Assembly: GCF_947503415.1 (NCBI RefSeq)
Contig: NZ_CANNDS010000001.1
Location: 2,193,909-2,257,908, forward strand
DNA length: 64,000 nt
Direction of reading: 5' to 3'
Source: an uncultured Tateyamaria sp.
GTDB taxonomy: Bacteria; Pseudomonadota; Alphaproteobacteria; Rhodobacterales; Rhodobacteraceae
The notes under the pieces are model-generated. The model had not been told where the DNA came from and did no database searches. It saw only the letters and a program-made list of their open reading frames with translations. Shown here piece after piece: positions 1 to 9,336 of this stretch. The translations under genes and the position numbers were made by a program. Each line of letters begins with the position of its first letter. Within the stretch, counting starts at the first letter, position 1.

Positions 1-987
1 CTTGGCACCCGCAAACAGTTGGGTCTGGATCGCGACTGTCGCGCCGTCTGCGACGTCCTGCGTGGGCAGGCGGGTCACAGCGCGATACACATCGGTGCGC
101 GGTGCGTAGGTCAGGGCCTGATCAAAGTTCTGAACGCCGGACGGGATCAGGATCGATTGCCAATAGTGATCGGTAAAGCCCACCCATCCGCTGGTCACAC
201 CTGCGGTGACGATGGCGGGGCGTCCCCACGCGGGATCGACATCCGCATCCGGTACTTCATCCCAATCGGTTTCTGCCAGTTCGCCATCTGCCATGGCCAC
301 GGCGCCTTCATGCAGGATGAAAAAGTTTTTCAGATCAGATGGTTCACCGTGCCGGGTCAGCATACCGTAGGGGGCCGCGCGGACAGCGGAACCGCTGGTG
401 TTGGTCACCGACTGAGTGATGTCGAACATGTATTGGTCATCGATGCTGACCGTCCGTTCGAACAGCAAGCCCGCACCATTGTCCCATGCCAGTGTAACCG
501 GCGCCCCGACGGCCAAGGTGTCGCCACCCGTCTGGGTCCATGTTGTGTTCGGGCCGGGAACGGCCTCCGCGTCAAGTCCGCTGCCGGGCGCCCAGCCGTA
601 GACTGCATAGTAAGCATCCGGATTGCCGACAGGGGCCATCATTGTAACGATGTCTGCGTTGTCGTCCCGGCTGACGCGGTAGTCTTTCAAGCGCAAGTCA
701 TCGATGCGACCGCCCAACAACGAGATGGACCCCGACAACCGCGGCGTTTCGATGTCGACACGCGGCGCGTCGGCGACTTCGGACGCGGCTTCGGTGGTGG
801 GCTGTGCCGTGCTGTCGGCTGTCGGTGCCGTAGGTACTGTGCCGGTGTCCTGTGTCTGAGCCGTCGCCGGGACTTGCGCATCAAGCGGAACCTCCGGCTC
901 GGGTGGAGGAAACAGTACAAACCACACCAGAATAACAAGGAAACTGAGCGCCGTTGCAAGAATGAGGTTCTTGTTCTGATCGTCCAT
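1..987 (-). CDS. yidC: Membrane protein insertase YidC (N-terminal part, cut by window start)
   Basis: The minus-strand reading frame runs open from an ATG at 987 to the window edge (329 codons). It begins with a short polar stretch and one hydrophobic segment (about residues 8-26, ending in LFPPPEPEVP), then a proline/threonine-rich linker and a beta-rich periplasmic region, the usual layout of a Gram-negative YidC. YidC inserts and folds inner-membrane proteins with or without SecYEG. The conserved C-terminal five-helix insertase core lies outside the window. The position downstream of rpmH-rnpA-yidD is the classic context and supports the call. The frame is too long for chance and has no internal stop. 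Confidence 0.93.
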   Translation of the reverse strand, partial: MDDQNKNLILATALSFLVILVWFVLFPPPEPEVPLDAQVPATAQTQDTGTVPTAPTADSTAQPTTEAASEVADAPRVDIETPRLSGSISLLGGRIDDLRLKDYRVSRDDNADIVTMMAPVGNPDAYYAVYGWAPGSGLDAEAVPGPNTTWTQTGGDTLAVGAPVTLAWDNGAGLLFERTVSIDDQYMFDITQSVTNTSGSAVRAAPYGMLTRHGEPSDLKNFFILHEGAVAMADGELAETDWDEVPDADVDPAWGRPAIVTAGVTSGWVGFTDHYWQSILIPSGVQNFDQALTYAPRTDVYRAVTRLPTQDVADGATVAIQTQLFAGAK

Positions 988-1160
988 CGGGGACTGCCAC
1001 CTGCTGTCTGAAACGTTGCACGGGTTCAACAGAGTGCAGGACCAAAGGTCAAGCGGATTCGCGGCCTAACAGCCCCCCGTGCCGATGCCGCTTTCAAGCA
1101 TGGGCTATGATGTCTTGGAAATCCGGGCGCTTGCACGCCGCCGGACGAAGCGCCCTTTGG

Positions 1161-2708
1161 TCAGTTGGTGCGACGCACCGGCAGGGATGGTGCATCCATC
1201 AGCTTGCTTTCATGGGCGCGCACCCAGTCGAGAGTTTTCTCGAAGGGCATCGGGCGCGCGATGCCAAACCCTTGCACGTAGTCACATCCAAGTTGTGACA
1301 GAAGCGCGTGCTCACCCACGGTTTCCACACCCTCAGCGAGGGTTTCGATGCCGAGACGCTCGGCCATGGTCAGGACCGCACTGATCATCCGCTGTTGTTC
1401 GGGATCGCGGTCCGCTTTCATCACGAAGGACCGATCAATCTTGATCCGGCCAACCCCGAAGCGGCGGATGGAGGATATGGACGCATGACCGGTGCCAAAG
1501 TCGTCAAGATCAATCCGGCACCCCAGTTTGGTCAGCGCATTGATGTTGCGAGTGATCGTGTCATGCGTAGTGTCCGTGACAACCGTTTCCAGAATTTCAA
1601 CGGCCAGCCTGCTGGGCGTGAGCTCAAAACGGTCCAATTCCCAGCGGATCTTGTCCACGAGCTTTGGATTGTTCAATTCGGAGCCACTGAAGTTGACGCC
1701 GACATGGGGGACAACCAAACCTGCGGAGTCCCATGCCTTGAGGGCTGTAAAGCTGTGATAAATCATGATCTCGGCAAGGCGTTCGAGCAGACCCGCGTCT
1801 TCGATGGCAGGCAGGAACTCAGCTGGTGAGATCGCGCCCTTGTCGGGGTGGATCCAGCGCGCCAGGGCTTCGAACCCGGCCACTTTGCCTGTGTCGGTCG
1901 AGATTTGCGGCTGGAACCAAGGCTGAATTTGTCCTTGTTCCAGTGCGCCAGCGACTTCATCCCGCAGGTTCGCGCGGTTTTTCAGCCGTGAATGCAGTTC
2001 GGTCGAATAGGCGCGAACGGATGAGGGACCACGCCGTTGTGCCTCTGCCAAAGCGGCCAGAGACCCATTGGCCCAGTCGCGCCCGGTGCTTCCCGGCGCG
2101 CGGTTCAACAGGCAAAATCCGATGGCGACGGACACATACACCGTTGCGCCGTCAATCGCGATTGGCTCTTCGATAGCGTTTTGGTAGCGGCTGCACATCT
2201 GTATGCAGCTTTCCAGGTCCAGATGCTGGACTGCCCCAAGGCAGAGAGAAAACCTGAAATCGCCCGTCCGACACACCACGTCCGTGTCACGCATGGTCGC
2301 GACAAGCCGATCTGCGACAGCCTTCAGAATACGATCCTGCGCGGCGGGTTCGAAACGTTCACCGAGCGACGTATGTTCATCAATTTCAATCGCGAAGATG
2401 GCGCTGTACTTGTCGGCACCTGGCGCATCTTCTCGCATGGTGTCGATCTTGTTGTTGAATTCATCCTGCGACACCAGACCGGGTTGCAGGGTATGTGCAT
2501 CCCGCCTGCGCAACAAATCCTCGACCCCGCCAAAGGCGAACCAGAGAATGGGCATCGCGATTGCAATTGTGGTCAACGCCACTTCGCCCCCCAGCCAATA
2601 GGCGGCCAGCATCGCCGCTGGAATAAAAGCCAGCGTTTGTGGCCCGGTGAGGGCGGACGCTGCCCGCTCGCGCAAGATATTCAGCTTTTCTGGCGTGCGG
2701 AATTGCAT
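1161..2708 (-). CDS. Membrane-anchored EAL phosphodiesterase with degenerate GGDEF domain
   Basis: A 515-residue protein. Hydrophobic segments lie at about residues 24-60, a GGDEF-like domain at about 75-235 and an EAL domain at about 245-500. The diguanylate cyclase signature is altered: the site reads G-D-F-R-F (149-153), so synthesis of c-di-GMP is unlikely. The EAL domain keeps FEALARW (E280), the asparagine of VNFSG (N339), EILET (E371), DLDDFGTG (D400, D402, D403), KID (K423) and the E459 region, so c-di-GMP hydrolysis is plausible. The start at 2708 is chosen because AAGGGG sits 6 nt upstream; an in-frame ATG at 2741 has no such site. It lies between ttcA and yidC on the same strand, an unusual insertion in this conserved block. 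Confidence 0.9.
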   Translation of the reverse strand: MQFRTPEKLNILRERAASALTGPQTLAFIPAAMLAAYWLGGEVALTTIAIAMPILWFAFGGVEDLLRRRDAHTLQPGLVSQDEFNNKIDTMREDAPGADKYSAIFAIEIDEHTSLGERFEPAAQDRILKAVADRLVATMRDTDVVCRTGDFRFSLCLGAVQHLDLESCIQMCSRYQNAIEEPIAIDGATVYVSVAIGFCLLNRAPGSTGRDWANGSLAALAEAQRRGPSSVRAYSTELHSRLKNRANLRDEVAGALEQGQIQPWFQPQISTDTGKVAGFEALARWIHPDKGAISPAEFLPAIEDAGLLERLAEIMIYHSFTALKAWDSAGLVVPHVGVNFSGSELNNPKLVDKIRWELDRFELTPSRLAVEILETVVTDTTHDTITRNINALTKLGCRIDLDDFGTGHASISSIRRFGVGRIKIDRSFVMKADRDPEQQRMISAVLTMAERLGIETLAEGVETVGEHALLSQLGCDYVQGFGIARPMPFEKTLDWVRAHESKLMDAPSLPVRRTN

Positions 2709-2784
2709 ATGTGACCCCTTTTCCGAACCACCCGGCTGCACTGTCGGGTTGAGAAAGCTGTAGGGAAACGAGGTAAGCCAGCGC

Positions 2785-3654
2785 TTAACGCAGATCGGGA
2801 ATGTTCACGTTTTTTTCTTCAAATTTTTCCGAACTGAGCGCCAATCCTGCAAAGTCGAACAGTTTTGGGTCCAGCAGGTGTGATGGGCGCGCATTCATCA
2901 ATGCCCGAAACATCACCTGTCTGCGCCCGGGGCTGTTGGTTTCCCACTGGTCCAGGATTTGCTTGACCTGTTGGCGCTGCAACCCGTCCTGACTGCCGCA
3001 CAAGTCACATGGAATAATGGGATACTCCATCGCTTTGGCGAATTTTTCGCAATCGGCTTCGGCCACATGCGCAAGAGGGCGATAAAGGAATAAATCCCCT
3101 TCTTCGTTGACGAGCTTGGGCGGCATGGTCGCCAACCTGCCGCCATGAAACAGGTTCATGAAAAATGTTTCCAGAATGTCATCCCGGTGGTGCCCCAATA
3201 CGATGGCGGTACACCCTTCCTCACGCGCGACGCGGTAGAGGTTGCCCCGGCGCAGGCGCGAACAGAGCGCGCAAAAGGTTCGACCCTGGGGCACCTTGTC
3301 GACCACGATGGAGTATGTGTCCTGATATTCGATCCGGTGGGGGACCTTCATGCGTTCCAGAAATTCCGGCAATACGGTCGCGGGAAAACCGGGTTGCCCC
3401 TGATCCAGATTGCAGGCCAACAGCTCCACCGGTAACAGACCGCGCCATTGCAGTTCATACAGCACGGCCAGCAGCGTATAGCTGTCCTTGCCGCCTGACA
3501 GACAGACGAGCCATTTGCCGCCCTTTTCGATCATGCCGTATTGCTCAATCGCTTCGCGGGTGTGCCGCACGATCCGCTTGCGCAGCTTCTTGAACTCGGT
3601 GGAGGAGGGCGCACCGGCAAAGAGCGGGTGAATGTCGTCACTGTCATCAAGCAT
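2785..3654 (-). CDS. ttcA: tRNA 2-thiocytidine(32) synthetase TtcA
   Basis: A 289-residue PP-loop ATPase. The ATP-binding signature SGGKDS is present near residue 54, followed by the two family cysteine pairs CALC and CDLC, which hold the iron-sulfur cluster. GHHRDD follows the first pair. TtcA thiolates cytidine 32 of certain tRNAs in the cytoplasm. The length is close to the E. coli enzyme (about 310). The ATG at 3654 (MLDDSDD) is chosen because the 75 codons upstream in the same frame look non-coding and overlap the divergent promoter and the start of the opposite lipoprotein gene. It shares a 100-bp divergent intergenic region with that gene. Confidence 0.94.
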   Translation of the reverse strand: MLDDSDDIHPLFAGAPSSTEFKKLRKRIVRHTREAIEQYGMIEKGGKWLVCLSGGKDSYTLLAVLYELQWRGLLPVELLACNLDQGQPGFPATVLPEFLERMKVPHRIEYQDTYSIVVDKVPQGRTFCALCSRLRRGNLYRVAREEGCTAIVLGHHRDDILETFFMNLFHGGRLATMPPKLVNEEGDLFLYRPLAHVAEADCEKFAKAMEYPIIPCDLCGSQDGLQRQQVKQILDQWETNSPGRRQVMFRALMNARPSHLLDPKLFDFAGLALSSEKFEEKNVNIPDLR

Positions 3655-3754
3655 TGGGCCACCTTTGGGCTGAAGTCGCGTCCTCATATACCAAGCAGGT
3701 AATGAACCAAAAGGGCTGCCGCGCCGTATCGTTTCAAAAGGAACGGGGAATGAT

Positions 3755-4282
3755 GTGATGTGGCGAATAATGATCGTGCTGGGGGTGCTTCTTCTTGGGG
3801 CCTGTACTGGAAAGCCTTCGCTGCAGGACGAAGCGTTGTCAGATCGGCAACTGAACCTCGAGGAATTCTTTGATGGCAAAGTGACTGCGTACGGGCAGTT
3901 TCAGGACGTATTTGGCACTGTCCGGCGTCGCTTTACGGTCGAGATTGACGGGACGTGGGATGGCAACGTGCTGATGTTGGTCGAGGACTTTGTCTATGAG
4001 GATGACAGCACCGAACGGCGGGTGTGGACTTTGACCAAGACAGGTCCAGACAGTTGGGAGGGCACCGCTCCGGGTGTGATCGGTACGGCGACGGGGCAAG
4101 AAAGCGGCGATACGTTCAACTGGCAGTACACGATCGATCTGCCGGTGCCCGATGGCACGCTGCGGGTGACGTTTGACGACTGGATGTGGCTGCTGAGTGA
4201 GGATCGATTGCTCAACCGTGCATATATGAAGCGTGCAGGCGTCGACATTGGTGATGTGATCATCACGTTTGAAAAACAATGA
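3755..4282 (+). CDS. DUF3833-like outer-membrane lipoprotein
   Basis: A 175-residue protein beginning with a short hydrophobic leader and a lipobox (LLLGAC, cysteine at about 17), so export and lipidation are expected. The mature part is a beta-rich domain with repeated tryptophans, of the kind annotated DUF3833 (family recognition from memory). Its function is unknown; proteins of this sort are often encoded near lipid or envelope genes. Either ATG, 3755 or 3758, could start it. It is the only plus-strand gene inside the rpmH-yidC block, divergent from ttcA and convergent with yidD. Confidence 0.8.
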   Translation: MMWRIMIVLGVLLLGACTGKPSLQDEALSDRQLNLEEFFDGKVTAYGQFQDVFGTVRRRFTVEIDGTWDGNVLMLVEDFVYEDDSTERRVWTLTKTGPDSWEGTAPGVIGTATGQESGDTFNWQYTIDLPVPDGTLRVTFDDWMWLLSEDRLLNRAYMKRAGVDIGDVIITFEKQ

Positions 4283-4323
4283 TGTCGCTGGAACGCGGCG
4301 CGCCGACTCAAATGAACTGATGC

Positions 4324-4339
4324 GCCTGTTTGAACAGGC
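4324..4339. terminator. Small hairpin between convergent genes
   Basis: A 6-bp inverted repeat (GCCTGT / ACAGGC) with a 4-nt loop lies between the convergent ends of the DUF3833 gene and yidD. It could serve as a weak bidirectional terminator; there is no clear T-run. Confidence 0.35.
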
Positions 4340-4347
4340 CTTGGTCG

Positions 4348-4581
4348 CTAGGGATCGTCGCGTTTCGGCACCGGGTCATACCCGTGACCGCCCCAGGGGT
4401 GGCACCGACCGATCCGGCGGGCCGCCATCCAGCTGCCCTTGATCGCGCCATGCTTTTCAAGCGCTTCCATGGCATAGGCACTGCAGGTGGGCTGATAGCG
4501 GCAATTGAACCCGACCCACGGGGAAAAGAGCAGGCGGTACGCCCGGACCGGCAGCGACACGACAAAGGCCAGCGGGCTCAT
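4348..4581 (-). CDS. yidD: Membrane protein insertion efficiency factor YidD
   Basis: A 77-residue protein of the YidD family, recognised by the core [14 protein letters not shown], the later [17 protein letters not shown] motif and the amphipathic N-terminal helix ([12 protein letters not shown]). YidD assists YidC-dependent insertion at the membrane. The ATG at 4581 overlaps the rnpA stop in an ATGA arrangement, which decides the start over an in-frame ATG 27 nt upstream. Translational coupling with rnpA is likely. Confidence 0.92.
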   Translation of the reverse strand: MSPLAFVVSLPVRAYRLLFSPWVGFNCRYQPTCSAYAMEALEKHGAIKGSWMAARRIGRCHPWGGHGYDPVPKRDDP

Positions 4582-4973
4582 GGCAACCGGTCCAGTGCGG
4601 CGTTGCAATCGTCAATCAGAACCGAGAAGGGGCGGGTTGCCGTAACATCCGCACGTCCAACAAAGACGTAGTCCGTTCCGGGTACACCACGACGGCTGAG
4701 GACATGGCGCGCCACTTCGCGCAGGCGGCGCTTGGCGCGGTTGCGGGCGACGGCGTTGCCCACTTTCTTCGAACAGGTGAACCCGATGCGGATTGCGTCA
4801 TCATCGTCACGGGGCCGGACCTGCAGGATGAAACCTGGCATGACAACGCGCCTCGCCCGCGCGGCGCGCAGAAAGTCAGCGCGCTTTTTGAGAGTGCCCA
4901 AACGCAATGGCCCCGCCAGCGGCATGTTCTCGCCAGCGTCAAAGCTGGGCGAAAAGGCCTCCGGCGGGGTCAT
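4578..4973 (-). CDS. rnpA: Ribonuclease P protein component
   Basis: A 131-residue basic protein with the RnpA signature [10 protein letters not shown] (about residues 77-86) and the preceding [12 protein letters not shown] strand. It binds the RNase P RNA and helps process tRNA 5' ends. AGGGA lies 5 nt before the ATG at 4973; a later Met (residue 17) would remove a non-conserved extension, so the start is slightly uncertain. It lies 23 bp after rpmH and overlaps yidD by 4 nt. Confidence 0.93.
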   Translation of the reverse strand: MTPPEAFSPSFDAGENMPLAGPLRLGTLKKRADFLRAARARRVVMPGFILQVRPRDDDDAIRIGFTCSKKVGNAVARNRAKRRLREVARHVLSRRGVPGTDYVFVGRADVTATRPFSVLIDDCNAALDRLP

Positions 4974-4996
4974 GAACTTCCCTTTCGGGGTGTGCT

Positions 4997-5131
4997 TTAG
5001 GCGCTCAGCGACTTCCGGCCGCGGGCGCGGCGGGCGTTGAGGATCTTGCGGCCAGCCTTGGTTGCCATGCGGGCACGGAAACCGTGACGGCGTTTGCGCA
5101 CGAGGTTCGAAGGTTGATAGGTGCGTTTCAT
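4997..5131 (-). CDS. rpmH: 50S ribosomal protein L34
   Basis: A 44-residue, very basic protein beginning MKRTYQPS and ending in GRKSLSA, which is a textbook L34. It was read directly from the minus strand because the frame is short. It is the first gene of the rpmH-rnpA-yidD-yidC cluster. Confidence 0.97.
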
Positions 5132-5449
5132 CGCATTGGCTCCGGATCTGTTGGCCCCTTCACCCGCGGATTCGGGATGGGGCAGTATTCGAAGCCCGTC
5201 CTCTAAAGGGGAGGGTGAGGCAAGTAAACCCTCCGGACATCGAAATCAGCGCAGATTGCAACAAAACGCGGTATCATCACGTTGCTATGTTTCAATCTGT
5301 GACACGAAGCCGATTAAACCTCACATAAATGGGCACTTCCGTTCAACGCGGCGTGATACCCCTGTTTTGACGGGTGCGGCAGGCGCATTTTCAGGTCACA
5401 AACCGCGCAACACTTGGCGCAGCCCGTCAGATGCACCGAAGGACACGGT
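5132..5449. promoter_or_regulatory. Divergent intergenic region between rpmH and the TVP38 gene
   Basis: A 318-bp non-coding interval that must hold the promoter for the ribosomal L34 operon leftward and for the TVP38/oxidoreductase operon rightward. No convincing gene or structured RNA is visible. A Shine-Dalgarno-like CGAAGGA sits 6 nt before the ATG at 5450. Confidence 0.6.
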
Positions 5450-6181
5450 ATGACCGACACAAGCGAACCACGCAAATCGACCCTGATGCGGAACCTGCCG
5501 CTGATCGGTATCCTGATCATTGCGGCCATCGGCGCATTTACCTTGCGCGACTATCTCAGCTTTCAAACGCTTGCAGACAACCGTGAGGCGTTGATTGCGT
5601 TTCGCGACGCCAACTATCTGCTGACGGCGCTGGTCTTTGTGGCGATCTATGTGCTGATTGTGGGCTTTTCGCTGCCGGGGGCCAGCATTGCCACACTGAC
5701 AGGGGGCTTTCTGTTCGGGACCATCTTCGGGTCGCTGTTCGCGGTGACCGCTGCCACCATCGGCGCCGCCATCATCTTCCTGGCGGCCCGCCACGGTTTT
5801 GGTGAGACGCTGGGCCAGAAGATGGAAGCGTCCAAGGGAACCATCAAGAAGATCAAGGACGGCATCGATGAAAACCAGTGGTCCATGCTGTTCGTCATCC
5901 GCCTTGTCCCTGCCGTACCCTTCTTTGTCGCCAACCTGATCCCGGCCTTCATGCAGGTGCCGCTGCACCGCTACGTTATCTCCACGTTCTTCGGCATCAT
6001 CCCCGGCTCTGTTGTCTTCAATTCGGTTGGTGCCGGTCTGGGCGAGGTGTTTGCCCGCGGTGAGACGCCGAACCTTGGCATCATTTTTGAGCCGCACATC
6101 CTGCTTCCAATCCTTGGTCTGGCCGCGCTGTCGCTTCTGCCGGTGGTGGTCAAGGCTGTGACGGGCAAGAAAGGTCTCTGA
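5450..6181 (+). CDS. TVP38/TMEM64 (VTT/DedA-like) membrane protein
   Basis: A 243-residue integral membrane protein with about six hydrophobic segments (first near residues 13-33). It carries the VTT-domain features: GFSLPGASIATLTGGFLFG in the middle and FVIRLVPAVPFFVANLIPA in the later half. TVP38/DedA proteins are linked to lipid scrambling and membrane homeostasis; the exact substrate is unknown. It is the first gene of an operon, 5 bp before the oxidoreductase. The pairing of a TVP38 protein with a MerA-like oxidoreductase recurs in bacteria (memory), suggesting a common function. The start at 5450 has a better ribosome site than the ATG 36 nt upstream. Confidence 0.9.
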   Translation: MTDTSEPRKSTLMRNLPLIGILIIAAIGAFTLRDYLSFQTLADNREALIAFRDANYLLTALVFVAIYVLIVGFSLPGASIATLTGGFLFGTIFGSLFAVTAATIGAAIIFLAARHGFGETLGQKMEASKGTIKKIKDGIDENQWSMLFVIRLVPAVPFFVANLIPAFMQVPLHRYVISTFFGIIPGSVVFNSVGAGLGEVFARGETPNLGIIFEPHILLPILGLAALSLLPVVVKAVTGKKGL

Positions 6182-6186
6182 CTCCA

Positions 6187-7605
6187 ATGAAACGTATCAA
6201 GACCGATATCCTGGTCATCGGGGCCGGGTCTGGTGGCCTGTCTGTGGCCGCCGGGGCCGTTCAGATGGGGGCCAAGGTGGTCCTGCTGGAAGGCCACAAG
6301 ATGGGTGGCGACTGCCTGAACTATGGCTGCGTGCCATCCAAGGCTCTGATCGCCAGCGGCAAGATGGCGTACGGCCAAGCGCATAGCGCGGCTTACGGGG
6401 TGTCCAACACCGAGCCAAAGATCGATTACGCCGCAGCCAAAGATCATGTGCACGAGGTGATCGCTCAGATCGAACCTGTCGACAGCCAAGAGCGGTTTGA
6501 AGGTCTGGGCGTGCATGTCATTCGCGCGTTTGGCGAGTTTATTTCGGACACCGAGGTTCAGGCAGGCGATACCGTCATCACTGCGCGCAGGATCGTGATT
6601 GCAACGGGGTCGAGCCCGTTGGTCCCTCCGATCGATGGCATTGATACCGTGCCTTACCTGACAAATGAAAACCTGTGGGAGTTGCGAGAGCGCCCCGATC
6701 ACCTGCTGATCATCGGCGGTGGACCCATCGGAATGGAAATGGCGCAGGCGCATCGGCGGCTCGGGTCGAAAGTGACCGTGATCGAAGGCGACAAGGCGCT
6801 GGGCAAGGACGACCCCGAAATGGCGGCGGTGGTGTTGACCAACTTGCGCGCAGAGGGCGTTGAGATTGCAGAAGACGCGCTGGCCGAGAAGATCGAGGGC
6901 GGCGAGGGCACTATCACCGTGCACACCAAAGATGGGCGGAGCTTCACCGGTTCGCACCTGCTTGTGGCCGTTGGCAGAAAGACAAACACCGACAAGTTGA
7001 ACCTTGAAGCTGCGGGCATCGAGACGACGAAAAAGGGCGTAAAAGTCGATGACAGCCTGCGCACGACCAATCGCCGGGTATATGCGGTGGGCGATGCCGC
7101 CGGTGGCCTGCAATTCACCCATGTGGCGGGCTATCACGCCGGGGTCATCATCCGGTCCCTGCTGTTCGCACTGCCGTCCAAGACCAAGACGGCGCATATT
7201 CCATGGGCCATCTATACGGATCCGGAATTGGCTCAGGTGGGCCTGACCGAGGCGCAGGCCAAGGACACCCACGGCGACAAATTGGAGGTCGTGCGCTTCC
7301 ACTTCAATCACAACGACCGTGCCATTGCTGAACGCAAGACCGACGGCCTGATCAAGGTGATGGTGGTCAAGGGGCGCCCGGTGGGCGCGTCGATCGCCGG
7401 TCATCAGGCGGGCGAGCTGATCAATCTGTGGTCTCTTGTCATCGCGAACAATATGAAGATGAGTCAGGTTGCCGCCATGGTTTCACCCTATCCGACCATA
7501 GGAGAGGTCAACAAACGTGCCGCAGGTGCCTATTTCAGTCCGCGCCTTTTTGAAAGCGCTATGGTCAAGCGGGTGGTAGGGCTTGTGCAACGCCTTGTTC
7601 CTTGA
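6187..7605 (+). CDS. MerA-like FAD-dependent pyridine nucleotide-disulfide oxidoreductase
   Basis: A 472-residue class I flavin disulfide oxidoreductase. The N-terminal FAD Rossmann motif (VIGAGSGGLSVAAG) is followed by redox cysteines in GDCLNYGCVPSK (C43, C48), a second NAD(P)-binding GGGPIGMEMAQ, and VYAVGDAAGG. The dimerisation domain has tyrosine in SPYPTIGE where dihydrolipoamide dehydrogenase and glutathione reductase have the catalytic HPT histidine. In this it resembles mercuric reductase. However, there is no N-terminal metal-binding domain and no C-terminal Cys-Cys pair (it ends GLVQRLVP), so mercury reduction is not supported. Substrate unknown. Five bp after the TVP38 gene and 12 bp before the kinase gene. 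Confidence 0.9.
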   Translation: MKRIKTDILVIGAGSGGLSVAAGAVQMGAKVVLLEGHKMGGDCLNYGCVPSKALIASGKMAYGQAHSAAYGVSNTEPKIDYAAAKDHVHEVIAQIEPVDSQERFEGLGVHVIRAFGEFISDTEVQAGDTVITARRIVIATGSSPLVPPIDGIDTVPYLTNENLWELRERPDHLLIIGGGPIGMEMAQAHRRLGSKVTVIEGDKALGKDDPEMAAVVLTNLRAEGVEIAEDALAEKIEGGEGTITVHTKDGRSFTGSHLLVAVGRKTNTDKLNLEAAGIETTKKGVKVDDSLRTTNRRVYAVGDAAGGLQFTHVAGYHAGVIIRSLLFALPSKTKTAHIPWAIYTDPELAQVGLTEAQAKDTHGDKLEVVRFHFNHNDRAIAERKTDGLIKVMVVKGRPVGASIAGHQAGELINLWSLVIANNMKMSQVAAMVSPYPTIGEVNKRAAGAYFSPRLFESAMVKRVVGLVQRLVP

Positions 7606-7617
7606 CCACATAGTAAG

Positions 7618-9000
7618 ATGATGAACTCACTCTCCGGCCGTTTCCTGATCCTGACCACGATCTTCGTGATGTTGGCAGAGATTCTGATTTTCGTGCCGTC
7701 CATCGCGCGTTTCCGCGAGGAATACCTGCAGAACCGATTGGAGCGGGCGCAAATCGCGTCGCTTGCTTTGCTCGCGGATGACATGATCGACAGTGAACTT
7801 GAGGAAGAGCTGCTGGAAAACGCAGGCGTCTTCAACGTTGTGCTGCGCCGCGATGAGGTTCGGCAGCTGATGCTCGCATCCCCCATGCCGCAGCCGATTG
7901 ACGGCACATTCGACCTGCGTGAGGGGACAGCACCCGTTCTGATCCGCGATGCACTGATGCGCATCGTGCAGACGGAAAATCAGGTGATCCGAGTGATCGG
8001 TGCCCCAACGCGGGAAGCGGGGCTGCTTATCGAAGTCACGATGGAAACAGCGCCCTTGCGGGCCGCGATGATCGACTACGGCATCCGCATCCTTGTCCTG
8101 TCCGCCGTAATTTCGATTGTGACGGCGTTTTTACTGTTTATTGCGGTGCGGGCCATTTTGGTGAAGCCGATACGGGGTGTTGTCGGGCATATGCAGCGCT
8201 ATGCCGCGGCTCCCGAGGATGCGCGCCGCATCATCACGCCAAATGCCGGTGTGACCGAACTGCGCGAGGCCGAGGAGGCACTGCGCAGCCTGCAAACGGA
8301 ACTCATCTCCGCGCTGCGTCAAAAGGATCGGCTGGCTCAACTGGGTGGCGCCGTATCAAAGATCAGCCACGATCTGCGCAACATTCTGACATCCGCTCAG
8401 CTCTTCACGGACCGGATCGAAACCTCCGAGGACCCACTTGTCCGTCGGATGGCCCCCAAGCTGGTCGGGTCCATCACACGTGCCGTGAACCTCTGCGAAA
8501 GCACGCTTGCCTTTGGCAAGGCGGAGGAGCCAAGCCCGTCGCTGATGATCTTTACGCTGGACGATCTGGTGTCTGACGTCCTGGACAGCGAACGCCTGGC
8601 CGTGGGCGATCACGACCTGTCCCTCAGCGAGAACATCCCCCCGCTCTTTTCGTTGCGCGCCGATCCTGAGCAACTGTTTCGTGTCGTGTCGAACCTTGTG
8701 CGCAACGCCCGGCAGGCCATTATCGCCACGGGCAATCCGGGCGAGATCAACGTGTCCGCATATGAAGATGCCGACAATTGGTGGATCGAGATTGCCGATA
8801 CTGGTCCAGGCCTACCGCCCAAGGCGCAAGAGCATCTGTTTCAGCCATTTCAGGGCGGTGTGGCAAAGGGCGGTACCGGTCTGGGCCTTGCCATCGCATC
8901 AGAGCTTATCCGCGGCCATGGCGGCGCGTTGGAGCTGGACCGGACGGGCCCAAAGGGAACGGTGTTTTCGATCCGTTTGCCGAAAGGGGATGAGATTTGA
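7618..9000 (+). CDS. Membrane sensor histidine kinase
   Basis: A 460-residue kinase. Transmembrane segments at about residues 8-30 and 155-180 enclose a periplasmic sensor of about 120 residues. A HAMP-like linker follows, then the H-box KISHDLRNIL (His251), N-box NLVRNARQA, G1 DTGPGLPP and G2 [10 protein letters not shown]. The full catalytic set indicates autophosphorylation. The signal is unknown and no response regulator lies beside it, so the partner must be elsewhere. It is probably transcribed with the TVP38/oxidoreductase pair, and ends 69 bp before tRNA-Arg. Confidence 0.9.
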   Translation: MMNSLSGRFLILTTIFVMLAEILIFVPSIARFREEYLQNRLERAQIASLALLADDMIDSELEEELLENAGVFNVVLRRDEVRQLMLASPMPQPIDGTFDLREGTAPVLIRDALMRIVQTENQVIRVIGAPTREAGLLIEVTMETAPLRAAMIDYGIRILVLSAVISIVTAFLLFIAVRAILVKPIRGVVGHMQRYAAAPEDARRIITPNAGVTELREAEEALRSLQTELISALRQKDRLAQLGGAVSKISHDLRNILTSAQLFTDRIETSEDPLVRRMAPKLVGSITRAVNLCESTLAFGKAEEPSPSLMIFTLDDLVSDVLDSERLAVGDHDLSLSENIPPLFSLRADPEQLFRVVSNLVRNARQAIIATGNPGEINVSAYEDADNWWIEIADTGPGLPPKAQEHLFQPFQGGVAKGGTGLGLAIASELIRGHGGALELDRTGPKGTVFSIRLPKGDEI

Positions 9001-9069
9001 TCCCGGCATCGCTTTTGCCGCGATAAGCCCTTGCAAACCTGCGGCGGCGGGACTAAACCGCCCGCCAGT

Positions 9070-9146
9070 GGACCGATAGCTCAGCTGGATAGAGTACCTG
9101 ACTACGAATCAGGGGGTCGGGGGTTCGAATCCTCCTCGGTCCGCCA
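9070..9146 (+). tRNA. tRNA-Arg (anticodon ACG)
   Basis: A 77-nt cloverleaf including encoded CCA. The acceptor stem GGACCGA pairs with TCGGTCC (7 bp). The anticodon stem CCTGA/TCAGG encloses loop CTACGAA with anticodon ACG. A T-arm GGTTCGAATCC is present. tRNA 3' ends are common integration sites, and the following kilobase is gene-poor and accessory in character, but no duplicate of the tRNA 3' end was found in the window. Confidence 0.97.
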
Positions 9147-9266
9147 TTTCTTTTTTGTTAAGCGACGCATAGTCCTTCCTTGTGAGACAGAACCTTCCCT
9201 TTTCCGACGCATGGTCTTGCCTTCGATCTTTGTGGACTGACGTATCATCCTTGCTCTTCAAAAACT

Positions 9267-9307
9267 GGTTTTGAGCGAAGCCCTTCAGGGCGCTCGTCTC
9301 AAAAACC
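9267..9307. repeat. Imperfect hairpin
   Basis: GGTTTTGAG at 9267-9275 pairs with CTCAAAAACC at 9298-9307 (one bulged base), with an inner GCCCT/AGGGC stem at 9280-9291. It could be a terminator or part of a small structured RNA. Confidence 0.45.
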
Positions 9308-9336
9308 TGTTCCTGGCGGGGCTTGGGGGTAGCAAG

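Noticed and set aside
5971..7404. 477-codon minus-strand frame
   Set aside because: It is antisense to the disulfide oxidoreductase, whose cofactor motifs are unambiguous; the antisense product is rich in His/Arg/Gln and has no recognisable domain.
6187..7605. Mercuric reductase annotation
   Set aside because: No N-terminal heavy-metal domain and no C-terminal vicinal cysteines; only the flavin-disulfide core is shared.
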